NCBI GenBank assembly: GCA_900319975.1
Contig: ONQP01000013.1
Location: 1-45,176, forward strand
DNA: 45,176 nt
Source: an uncultured Bacteroidales bacterium
GTDB lineage: Bacteria > Bacteroidota > Bacteroidia > Bacteroidales > UBA932
Direction of reading: 5' to 3'
The position numbers were made by a program, and so were the translations under genes. Each line of letters starts with the position of its first letter. Within the stretch, counting starts at the first letter, position 1. Positions 39,108 to 45,176 of this stretch are shown piece by piece. The notes below the pieces were generated by a model. The model searched no databases and was not told where the DNA came from. It was given only the letters and a program-made list of their open reading frames with translations.

Positions 39108-40847
39108 ATGAAAAAGATATTTATCGCTCTGACTGCTGCCTGTGCCGCCCTGGCGTTCACGGGCTGCGAGGGCATGCTCGACAACCCGCAGAAGGGCGTC
39201 ATTTCCCTTGACGACTTCTACCAGACCGACAAGGATGCCCAGTCCGCACTGGTCAACGTCTACTACAATGCCGGTCGTTTCCTCTCCAACACGATGGGTA
39301 CCGAGGCTGGCTGGAACGAATGCCCGCTCCTCAATCCTTTCGAGTACGCTTCCGACGATATCTTCTCCTCCGGTGAGAACAAGGCCGACGGTGTCGAGGG
39401 CAACCAGATCAACGCTTTCTGGTATGACGATACCAATACCGTGCTTACGGGCTCCTACCACTGCTACTATATGATCATCAACACCTGCAACCAGCTCCTC
39501 GACCACTTCGCCGAGTCCGCTGATTCGCAGATCAAGAAGCAGTGCGTCGCCGAAGCGCGCGTGATGCGTGCCTACATCCACCTGATGCTCGCCATGGGTT
39601 GGAATAACCCGCCGCTCGTGGACCACGTCCTCGGTCCTGAGGACCGTCCGGGCAATGTCGAGTCCCAGGCATATCTCCTCCAGTGGATCGCTGACGAGTG
39701 CGACAAGGCCCTCCCTGACCTGAAGAGCCGTTCTCAGGTCGAGGCTGAGGCGGGTGCTCACCCCGGCGCCGGTGCCGTCCGTATCACCACCGGTTTCTGC
39801 AACGCCATCAAGGCCAAGGCCCTCATGTTCAAGAATACCAAAGATGATTATGCCAAGGCCAAGACCGCTCTTGATGCTATCATCAAGTCTGGAGAGTATG
39901 ATCTCGTGAAGCCCGACAAGATGGCCAGCCTGTACCACAAGTCTGGTGACGGCAGCGTCGAGTCCGTGTTCGAGCTCAACCTTGTCCATGGTTCTGCTGT
40001 GACTGATTTCTACAACCGTACGCAGCCGAACTTCAAGATGCTGTGGGGCTGGCGTTCTTCCCGCATCACCCTGCCGAACGGTCCTGGTACCGAGCTCCCG
40101 GGCGAAGGTCCTTGGGGCTGGTGCAACCCGTCCAAGAAGTTCGTTGACACCATCCTGGAGCACGACGGCTATGATTCCGCCCGCCGCAAGGCCTGGATCA
40201 AGAGCTACGACGAGATCCTCTATGACATGCCGTACGCCAACGACGCTACGGTCGAGGACAAGACGAAGGACAAGAACCGTGGTATCTTTGACCCTGACGG
40301 TGTCTATGGCAATGTCGGTTACTTCATGTGGAAGCGCCTCTACCGTGTCGAGGACCGCACTCCGGACGCCAACGTCGAGTGGAACCTGCTCGTGATGCGT
40401 TACGCCGAGGTCCTGCTGATGTACGCCGAGTGCTGCGCCCAGACTGGCACTGACCTTGCCGCTGGTCTCGAGGCCCTCAACAAGATCCAGGATCGTGCCC
40501 AGTCCAAACACAAGAGTGCCGCTTGTACCCTTGACGAGGTCAAGACCGAGAAGTTCCTGGAGTGCTGGCTCGAAGGCAGCCGTTTCCCTGACCTCGTCCG
40601 CTGGGGCGATGCCGCGAAGGAACTGGCTGACAACGGCAAGTGGCTCCCGAAATACCGCGACGGTCTGTTCCAGTCCGATCCGAAGTACAAGACGGACGTG
40701 CACCATGGCTACATCGATGAGAGCGACGCCAACTGGTGTGTCCTTGCTCACCAGAACATGGGCTTCGATGCGAGCAAGCACAGCTACTTCCCGATTCCTT
40801 ACAGCAACAAGCTCGTCAACCCGAACGTCAAGGACTGGAATAAGTAG
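39108..40847 (+). CDS. SusD-family nutrient-binding lipoprotein
   Basis: A 579-residue surface lipoprotein from the ATG at 39108 (MKKIFIALTAACAALAFTGCEGM, lipobox FTGC). TPR-rich SusD/RagB fold: the start region is LDNPQKGVISLDDFYQTDKDAQSALVNVYY, followed by YYMIINTCNQLLDHF, AEARVMRAYIHLMLAMGWNNPPLV, LEALNKIQDRAQSKH and FLECWLEGSRFPDLVRWGDA. The C-terminus PIPYSNKLVNPNVK is typical. It binds glycans and lids the SusC pore. A 13-bp terminator follows the stop. Confidence 0.96.
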   Translation: MKKIFIALTAACAALAFTGCEGMLDNPQKGVISLDDFYQTDKDAQSALVNVYYNAGRFLSNTMGTEAGWNECPLLNPFEYASDDIFSSGENKADGVEGNQINAFWYDDTNTVLTGSYHCYYMIINTCNQLLDHFAESADSQIKKQCVAEARVMRAYIHLMLAMGWNNPPLVDHVLGPEDRPGNVESQAYLLQWIADECDKALPDLKSRSQVEAEAGAHPGAGAVRITTGFCNAIKAKALMFKNTKDDYAKAKTALDAIIKSGEYDLVKPDKMASLYHKSGDGSVESVFELNLVHGSAVTDFYNRTQPNFKMLWGWRSSRITLPNGPGTELPGEGPWGWCNPSKKFVDTILEHDGYDSARRKAWIKSYDEILYDMPYANDATVEDKTKDKNRGIFDPDGVYGNVGYFMWKRLYRVEDRTPDANVEWNLLVMRYAEVLLMYAECCAQTGTDLAAGLEALNKIQDRAQSKHKSAACTLDEVKTEKFLECWLEGSRFPDLVRWGDAAKELADNGKWLPKYRDGLFQSDPKYKTDVHHGYIDESDANWCVLAHQNMGFDASKHSYFPIPYSNKLVNPNVKDWNK

Positions 40848-40889
40848 TTCAGTCTCCGACCAGATTTGAGTCGGACAAGAATAATCTTT

Positions 40890-40926
40890 GCGGGAGTCGC
40901 GCAGGAGCGCGACTCCCGCTTTTTTG
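40890..40926 (+). terminator. Terminator of susCD
   Basis: A 13-bp perfect stem (GCGGGAGTCGCGC with its complement, loop AGGA) followed by TTTTTTTG. Confidence 0.95.
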
Positions 40927-41006
40927 TGATGTCGCACTTGTTTTTTTGTTGATTGATTTTGGGTGAAACTGATGCAAAAACAAAAGAATCGTCCTTTCGC
41001 ATTCCA

Positions 41007-41014
41007 TACATTTG
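41007..41014 (+). promoter_or_regulatory. Orphan promoter box before the SusC remnant
   Basis: TACATTTG followed by CG, and a leader (GAAGTGCTGAAGGCACCG...TTATTTACCACTTAACC) of the style found before susC genes. It now leads only into the SusC fragment. Confidence 0.45.
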
Positions 41015-41066
41015 CGAAGTGCTGAAGGCACCGAAACCACTTAGCCGGACTTATTTACCACTTAAC

Positions 41067-41150
41067 CTGGCGAACCGCTCTACGGGCGACGCCGCCTCCG
41101 CCCTCCAGGGCAAGGCCGCCGGTGTGCAGATCCTGAATTATTCCGGTGCG
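41067..41150 (+). pseudogene. SusC plug-domain remnant
   Basis: The frame reads LANRSTGDAASALQGKAAGV then QILNYSGA, aligning without gaps to LRNRATSDAATALQGKAAGV then QVLTPSGA in the intact SusC here (nt 36355-36438). After 28 residues the similarity ends abruptly at SLFVLFSQW and a stop follows at about 41214. No signal peptide, start, barrel or partner SusD is left. It looks like the scar of a deleted second susCD operon or a recombination remnant. Confidence 0.7.
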
Positions 41151-41284
41151 TCCCTTTTTGTGCTTTTCAGTCAATGGCTTTCAATATGCCTTCATGACGC
41201 ACCGCCCTGTGTATGAGGAGGAAGAGTGAAACAGGATTGATTGCAAATGGTCTGGTTTTGAAATTTTAATTGTAAAATAGATAA

Positions 41285-41292
41285 TACTTTTG
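41285..41292 (+). promoter_or_regulatory. Probable -7 element of the GH43 gene
   Basis: TACTTTTG, matching TAnnTTTG, giving a leader of about 175 nt before the ATG at 41472. Confidence 0.45.
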
Positions 41293-41387
41293 TACTGGAT
41301 AAATCATCTACGGACAGGGTGTACACCCGTAAGCCCTTCCGCTTATTCAAATACCGGGTGGTAGATTTTGGTTAATTGTATTGTGGG

Positions 41388-41420
41388 AAACGGGGTCCGC
41401 GTGATGCGCACCCCGTTTTG
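41388..41420 (+). terminator. Terminator-like hairpin in the GH43 leader
   Basis: AAACGGGGT and ACCCCGTTT arms (41388-41396/41410-41418) with a small inner GCG/CGC stem, followed by TTTTGTTT. It lies downstream of a promoter and upstream of the gene, so it could attenuate GH43 expression. Confidence 0.55.
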
Positions 41421-41471
41421 TTTACAAACCGCATGATTGAAGACATCAACAAACCAACATAACCGCAAAGT

Positions 41472-42602
41472 ATGAACAACAAAATTCTTTCTTCCTGCCT
41501 GACGGCGCTGCTCCTGAGCGTGGCGGCGACCGCACAGATCCTGCCGGGCGAGCAGGCGCCGCCCGCAAACCCCGGACAGAAAAACTTCGGTGGCATGATT
41601 TCCGCCGCGCCCCGCGATACTACCGGCATGGCCGAGCGTATGCGCAGGATGCGCGAAGCGCAGAACCGCATCCGCGTCGTCCCCTTCGAGGAGCTCTCGA
41701 TGAGCGACCCCTACATCCTGGCGGATGAGGCCACGAAGACCTATTATCTGACCAGCTCCGGCGGCCGGATGTACAAGAGCAAGGACCTCAAGATGTGGGA
41801 GGGCCCCTACAACATCATCGACATCAAGGGGCTGTGGCTCGAGAAGGCGGGCTTCGCGGCCGCGGCCGAGATCCACAAGATCGGCGACTACTACTATTAT
41901 GCAGGCACCTGGAGCGACCACTCCGACCTCATCCAGCAGGTCCCGCGCCGCTACAACGTGCCCCACAACCAGACCTATCTGCTCCGGTCGGACAAGCCGG
42001 AAGGCCCTTATACCTCTTTCGCCGTGACGCCGGGCTACGACTACCAGCCGCACGAGTGGGACTGCATCGACGGTACGCTCTATGAGGAGGATGGCCACAT
42101 CTATATGATTTTCGTCCACGAGTGGACGCAGATCATCGATGGCACGATGGATTACATCGAGCTGTCCCAGGATCTGTCGCAGACGATTTCTCCCTGGCCT
42201 GTGACGATGTTCCGGGCTTCCGAGGCTCCGTCCTGCGGCGAGATGAACGGCCTGGGCGAGGCCACCTTCGGCCTTAAGATGCCGGGTTGGGTGACCGACG
42301 GCCCGCAGATGTTCCGCACGCAGACCGGCAAGCTCGGCATGCTCTGGAGCACCTGGGGCAAGGAGCGCTACCTCCAGGAGGTCTGCTACTCCGAGTCCGG
42401 CACCATCGCCGGCCCGTGGGTGCAGGAGCCGGAGCCATTCCTGGCCAACAACTCCGGCCACGGCATGCTCTTCCGCACCTTCGAGGGCAAGCTGCTCTAT
42501 GTCGTGCACCACGTGGAGAACGACGGACCGCGCAAGCCGCAGTTCTGGGAAGTGGACGACAGCGGCGACAAGCTCGTGCTCCTGAAGCGCTGGTATCCTT
42601 AG
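41472..42602 (+). CDS. Glycoside hydrolase, family 43-like beta-propeller
   Basis: A 376-residue exported enzyme with signal peptide (MNNKILSSCLTALLLSVAATAQ). It has the five-bladed propeller pattern of the GH43/32/62/68 clan: SMSDPYILADEATKTYYLTSS (catalytic-base Asp near residue 78), WLEKAGFAAAAEIHKIGDYYYYAG, YQPHEWDCIDGTLYEEDGHIYMIFVHEW (pKa-modulating Asp), and late GWVTDGPQMF and NNSGHGMLFRTFEGKLLYVVHH. GH43 enzymes typically cut arabinosides, xylosides or galactosides. Its place after susCD makes it part of the PUL, though promoter and leader suggest separate control. A terminator follows. Confidence 0.82.
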   Translation: MNNKILSSCLTALLLSVAATAQILPGEQAPPANPGQKNFGGMISAAPRDTTGMAERMRRMREAQNRIRVVPFEELSMSDPYILADEATKTYYLTSSGGRMYKSKDLKMWEGPYNIIDIKGLWLEKAGFAAAAEIHKIGDYYYYAGTWSDHSDLIQQVPRRYNVPHNQTYLLRSDKPEGPYTSFAVTPGYDYQPHEWDCIDGTLYEEDGHIYMIFVHEWTQIIDGTMDYIELSQDLSQTISPWPVTMFRASEAPSCGEMNGLGEATFGLKMPGWVTDGPQMFRTQTGKLGMLWSTWGKERYLQEVCYSESGTIAGPWVQEPEPFLANNSGHGMLFRTFEGKLLYVVHHVENDGPRKPQFWEVDDSGDKLVLLKRWYP

Positions 42603-42621
42603 CAGATTGTATGATGGGTTT

Positions 42622-42657
42622 AAAAAGCGTCTCCGCATTTGTGGGGATGCTTTTTTT
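42622..42657 (+). terminator. Terminator of GH43, overlapping the next promoter
   Basis: AAAAAGC-GTCTCCGC pairs with GTGGGGAT-GCTTTTT (some G-U) around an ATTT loop, ending in T7. The -33 TTTG of the next gene straddles the loop and right arm. Confidence 0.75.
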
Positions 42658-42668
42658 GCTTATATTTG
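42638..42668 (+). promoter_or_regulatory. Promoter of the aminotransferase gene
   Basis: TTTG (42638-42641), exactly 19 bp, TATATTTG (42661-42668). The ATG lies at 42688, leader about 16 nt. Confidence 0.75.
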
Positions 42669-42687
42669 CCCAGATTTGAAAAAGAAT

Positions 42688-43881
42688 ATGGAGATCTCCC
42701 AGAGAGCGCAGAACATGCCTTCTTCCCCGATCCGGAAGCTGGCTCCTTATGCCGACGCGGCCAAGCGTAACGGCGTGCACGTCTATCACCTCAACATCGG
42801 CCAGCCCGACATCAAGACGCCGCAGTGCGGTCTGGACGCCGTCCGGGCCATCGACCGCAGCATCCTGGAGTACAGCCCGTCCGACGGCTACCTGAGCCTG
42901 CGCACCAAGATGGTGCAGTACTATGCAGAGTACGGCATCTACCTTTCTCCGGAGGAGATCATCGTGACGACGGGCGGCTCCGAGGCCGTGCTGTTCGCGT
43001 TCCTGGCCTGTCTCGGGCCGGGCGACGAAGTCATCGTCACGGACCCGTTCTATGCCAACTACATGGCGTTCGCCATCTCCGTGGGCGCCGTGATCAAGAG
43101 CGTCAAGACGCATATCGAAGACGGCTTCCGCCTGCCTTCGGTGGAGGCTTTCGAGGAGCAGATCACCCCGCGCACCAAGGCCATCCTGATCTGCAACCCC
43201 AACAACCCGACGGGCTACCTCTATACGCGCAAGGAGATGCAGCGCCTGCGCGACATCGTCAAGAAGCACAACCTCTTCCTGTTTAGCGACGAGGTCTACC
43301 GCGAATTCATCTACACCGGGATGCCGTACATCTCCGCCTTCCACATGGAGGGGATCGAGGAGAACGTCGTCCTGTTCGACTCCGTGTCCAAGCGTTATTC
43401 GGAGTGCGGTATCCGCATCGGCTGCCTCTGCACCAAGAACCGTGCGGTGCGCGACGCCGTGATGAAGTTCTGCCAGGCCCGCCTGTCCCCGCCGCTGCTG
43501 GGGCAGATCGTGGCCGAGGCCTCCCTGGGCGTGCAGAAGGAGTATCTGCGGGGCGTGTATGAGGAGTATCTCGAGCGCCGCAACTTCCTGATCGACGGGC
43601 TCAACAAGATCCCCGGCGTGTATTCGCCGATCCCGATGGGCGCGTTCTACACGATGGCCAAGCTCCCGGTGGACGACGCCGAGAAGTTCTGCATCTGGTG
43701 CCTGCGCGACTTCCAGTACGAAGGCGCCACGGTGATGATGGCGCCCGGCGCCGGCTTCTATACGGAGCCGGGGGAGGGACGCCAGGAGGTGCGCATCGCC
43801 TATGTTTTGTGTAAAGAAGACCTTGCCCGGGCCCTCGTCGTGCTACAGAAGGCACTCGAGGCCTATCCGGGCCGCCAATAG
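42688..43881 (+). CDS. PLP-dependent class I/II aminotransferase
   Basis: A 397-residue cytoplasmic fold-type I aminotransferase. Landmarks are LNIGQPDIKTP, SPSDGYLSLRTKMVQYY, TTGGSEAVLFAFLACLGPGDEV (PLP phosphate region), ICNPNNPTGYLYTRKEM, LFSDEVYREFIY (Asp contacting the PLP nitrogen) and SVSKRYSECGIRIGCL (PLP lysine, about residue 237), with RIAYVL (substrate-carboxylate Arg) near the end. This is the aspartate/alanine aminotransferase group; the amino acid used is unknown. The start at 42688 follows a good promoter, and the longer frame from 42607 overlaps it. It is monocistronic with its own terminator. Confidence 0.92.
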   Translation: MEISQRAQNMPSSPIRKLAPYADAAKRNGVHVYHLNIGQPDIKTPQCGLDAVRAIDRSILEYSPSDGYLSLRTKMVQYYAEYGIYLSPEEIIVTTGGSEAVLFAFLACLGPGDEVIVTDPFYANYMAFAISVGAVIKSVKTHIEDGFRLPSVEAFEEQITPRTKAILICNPNNPTGYLYTRKEMQRLRDIVKKHNLFLFSDEVYREFIYTGMPYISAFHMEGIEENVVLFDSVSKRYSECGIRIGCLCTKNRAVRDAVMKFCQARLSPPLLGQIVAEASLGVQKEYLRGVYEEYLERRNFLIDGLNKIPGVYSPIPMGAFYTMAKLPVDDAEKFCIWCLRDFQYEGATVMMAPGAGFYTEPGEGRQEVRIAYVLCKEDLARALVVLQKALEAYPGRQ

Positions 43882-43942
43882 CCGCCCTTCCGGGCGAAGC
43901 GACTGAGTTGCATACCCCGCAACTCGAGGTTAGTAGTAGTGC

Positions 43943-43972
43943 AGCGCGGGCCCACCCTTCCGGGCCCGCGCT
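43943..43972 (+). terminator. Terminator of the aminotransferase gene
   Basis: An 11-bp perfect GC stem (AGCGCGGGCCC with its complement, 8-nt loop) followed by TTGTTTTC. Confidence 0.85.
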
Positions 43973-44037
43973 TTGTTTTCGCTCCCGCTCACCCCTGTCC
44001 GTCCCCACCTGCCCCTGGCCGCTCCCGCCCGTCCCTG

Positions 44038-44114
44038 TCCACAAAAACGGCCGGATTTGTGGATGAACTGGCATTTTTCCTCTACCTGTCCACATTTTAA
44101 GCCGTTTTTGTGGA
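44038..44114. repeat. Nested inverted repeat at the 3' end of the HUH gene
   Basis: Perfect 14-bp outer arms TCCACAAAAACGGC (44038-44051) and GCCGTTTTTGTGGA (44101-44114), with inner TGTGGA/TCCACA arms (44058-44063/44089-44094). The HUH gene's stop (44097-44099) lies just inside the right arm, whose sequence encodes the protein's last residues. Confidence 0.75.
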
Positions 44115-45047
44115 TGAAGGGAGGGGGAAGACGGTCGCTATGACCTGGGGAGAGAGCTTCAGGATCCGTTGGATCTGTTTGTTGGAGGCGTTGTAGTCAT
44201 AATGCATCTTGCGCGCGACCTCGATTTTCTGCCCTGCTGTGAGCAGGCCGGGTTTGGGGGAGCCGAAGTCGCGGGCGCAGAGGGCGCAGACGGCGCCGAA
44301 CAGCTCGTCGTCGGTCAGGAAGATCCGGTCGCCAAGCCGCCTGGCCACTTCGGCCTGGGCTTCGTGGTCCCGGCTGAGGGCGCGAAAGTATTGGTGCGCA
44401 TTCCGGAAATAATTCTCGGCTTCTTGAATGGCGCAGAAACTTGTCGACAGCAGCAGGGGACCGGACGCTAAACAGCCATTGGGCAGGACTTTGTAGCCTG
44501 CCGGCAAAGAAACCTCGCGGCAATGACACATCGCCCGTCGCTCCCGGACGGTCAGTTCGGAAAACGGGACCGCCGGAAGCATTTTTGCCGCCGGATTGAA
44601 AAAGAAAGCTCCGGCACTCCACATATAGGAGAAAGGCGTGCAATCCGGATGGACCAGATAGCCGTTGCGGTTGACGTAGATGATTTCGTTGCGCAGAGCC
44701 TTCAAGGTGGGAATCTGGAACGTGTCTGCCTTGAACCGGTCCATCCTGCAGTATCTTCCCCGTTTGGCGAGATACATCTTCAGGCGGTCTTTGAACAGGT
44801 TGAACAGCGCGATGACATCAGGAAGGGGCCCAGCTATGATGAGGTGGATGTGGTTGCTCATCAACGAGAAGGTCAAGATGCGGCAATGGGGAAATGCAGC
44901 AAGGCAGATACCCAGCAGCGTGATGCCGAAGGCGAAATCCGCCGGTTGGGTGAAGATGATTTCCATCTGTTCGCCATCGGTATAGAGATGCCAGAAAGGG
45001 CCGCCTTGGTTGAAGGCGGCTTCGCAAGAGTATTCCCGGTCAATCAT
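44097..45047 (-). CDS. HUH (Y1) transposase-like protein, RAYT-type
   Basis: A 316-residue protein of the IS200-like Y1/REP-associated transposase group. The HUH motif is in LTFSLMSNHIHLIIAGPLPD (His-x-His near residue 65). A following helix has NEIIYVNRNGYLVHPDC...YMWSAG, in the place where RAYT proteins have YIxxNPxRA and WSS. The C-terminus is a small helical DNA-binding-like region (LTAGQKIEVARKMHYDYNAS then NKQIQRILKLS). No signal peptide. The start overlaps the stop of an upstream HTH gene (ATGA), and the 3' end lies in a nested inverted repeat. It may nick or move REP-like DNA; no IS ends are clear. Single-copy domesticated function is possible. Confidence 0.8.
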   Translation of the reverse strand: MIDREYSCEAAFNQGGPFWHLYTDGEQMEIIFTQPADFAFGITLLGICLAAFPHCRILTFSLMSNHIHLIIAGPLPDVIALFNLFKDRLKMYLAKRGRYCRMDRFKADTFQIPTLKALRNEIIYVNRNGYLVHPDCTPFSYMWSAGAFFFNPAAKMLPAVPFSELTVRERRAMCHCREVSLPAGYKVLPNGCLASGPLLLSTSFCAIQEAENYFRNAHQYFRALSRDHEAQAEVARRLGDRIFLTDDELFGAVCALCARDFGSPKPGLLTAGQKIEVARKMHYDYNASNKQIQRILKLSPQVIATVFPLPSSTKTA

Positions 45048-45175
45048 GACCTCGTGCTTCTGCGTGGCTGGCCGGCGTCGGGGCCCAGGTTGACGCCCAG
45101 GTGCTCCAGGCGGAGCTTGATGGCGTTGACGTTGCGGCCGAACCGGCCGGCCAGCGCGCCCCAGTTGACCTTTTG
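45044..45175 (-). CDS. Partial protein with HTH-like C-terminus, coupled to the HUH gene
   Basis: Only the last 43 residues are in the window (5' end beyond the edge). They read QKVNWGALAGRFGRNVNAIK then LRLEHLGVNLGPDAGQPRRS and stop. The LAGRFGRNVNAIKLRLEHLG part has the spacing of a helix-turn-helix or Myb-like DNA-binding domain. Its TGA overlaps the HUH gene ATG by ATGA, so the two are translationally coupled. Family unknown. Confidence 0.65.
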   Translation of the reverse strand, partial: QKVNWGALAGRFGRNVNAIKLRLEHLGVNLGPDAGQPRRSTRS

Positions 45176-45176
45176 G

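Larger units (their letters stand above)
40848..41471 (+). other. 624-base region between susD and GH43 (no intact gene)
   Basis: It holds, in order: the susCD terminator (40890-40926), a TACATTTG promoter-like box (41007-41014), a fragment of a second SusC plug (41067-41150), a featureless AT-richer part, a TACTTTTG box (41285-41292), a leader able to fold into a closed three-stem structure (about 41303-41367), and a terminator-like hairpin (41388-41420) 52 bases before the GH43 ATG. Confidence 0.6.

Noticed and set aside
41153..41341. Possible further SusC-like coding past the plug fragment
   Set aside because: Translation after SGAS shows no SusC similarity in any frame and soon meets stops.
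43973..44037. C/T-rich stretch with repeated CCCCTG/CGTCCC words as a possible tandem repeat or CRISPR
   Set aside because: The words are irregular in spacing and too short; no repeat-spacer structure.

Overview
The window looks like a chromosome segment of a GC-rich (roughly 60%) member of the Bacteroidales. The evidence is a SusC/SusD pair with a hybrid two-component regulator, many lipoproteins, a PurF with a cleavable propeptide, and repeated promoters of the Bacteroidetes TTTG-N19/20-TAnnTTTG type. Few genes carry Shine-Dalgarno sequences. An uncultured gut or rumen lineage is plausible; the genus is inference only.

Layout. 1-2,700: the end of a glycerate kinase, a YbjQ-family protein, and a FISUMP-type lipoprotein preceded by a 43-codon small ORF that is easily missed. 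2,694-10,900: a class II aldolase; a very large alpha-2-macroglobulin-like secreted protein carrying an embedded SusC-type N-terminal module; an ECF sigma factor with a membrane partner and a small secreted protein in one tight operon; and a lipoprotein. 10,900-14,570: a BASS transporter, a TlpA-like lipoprotein thioredoxin, a HAD phosphatase and an FMN-binding lipoprotein. 14,568-19,010: a BtuB-type receptor under a cobalamin riboswitch, then a divergent NfeD-flotillin-XRE cluster. 19,013-24,844: a purine block, with purF and a radical SAM gene on minus, purC-purB on plus, and purA on minus. 25,000-29,850: a lipoprotein, a MATE exporter, and the anaerobic ribonucleotide reductase pair nrdDG. 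29,889-42,602: a polysaccharide utilization locus (GH97, hybrid two-component regulator, SusC, SusD, a degraded second SusC, GH43). 42,688-45,176: an aminotransferase, then a HUH (Y1) transposase-like gene translationally coupled to a partial HTH gene and ending inside a nested inverted repeat.

How the parts work together. In the PUL, the regulator would sense a sugar in the periplasm and switch on susCD, whose products bind and import glycans trimmed by GH97 and GH43. The purine genes cover the first committed step (PurF) and later steps (PurC, PurB, PurA). NrdDG supplies dNTPs without oxygen, which fits an anaerobe. The most unusual items are the HTH+HUH bicistron with its nested inverted repeat, the SusC module inside an alpha-2-macroglobulin lacking the thioester, the SusC relic and structured leader before GH43, the hidden small ORF, and several apparently leaderless promoters.
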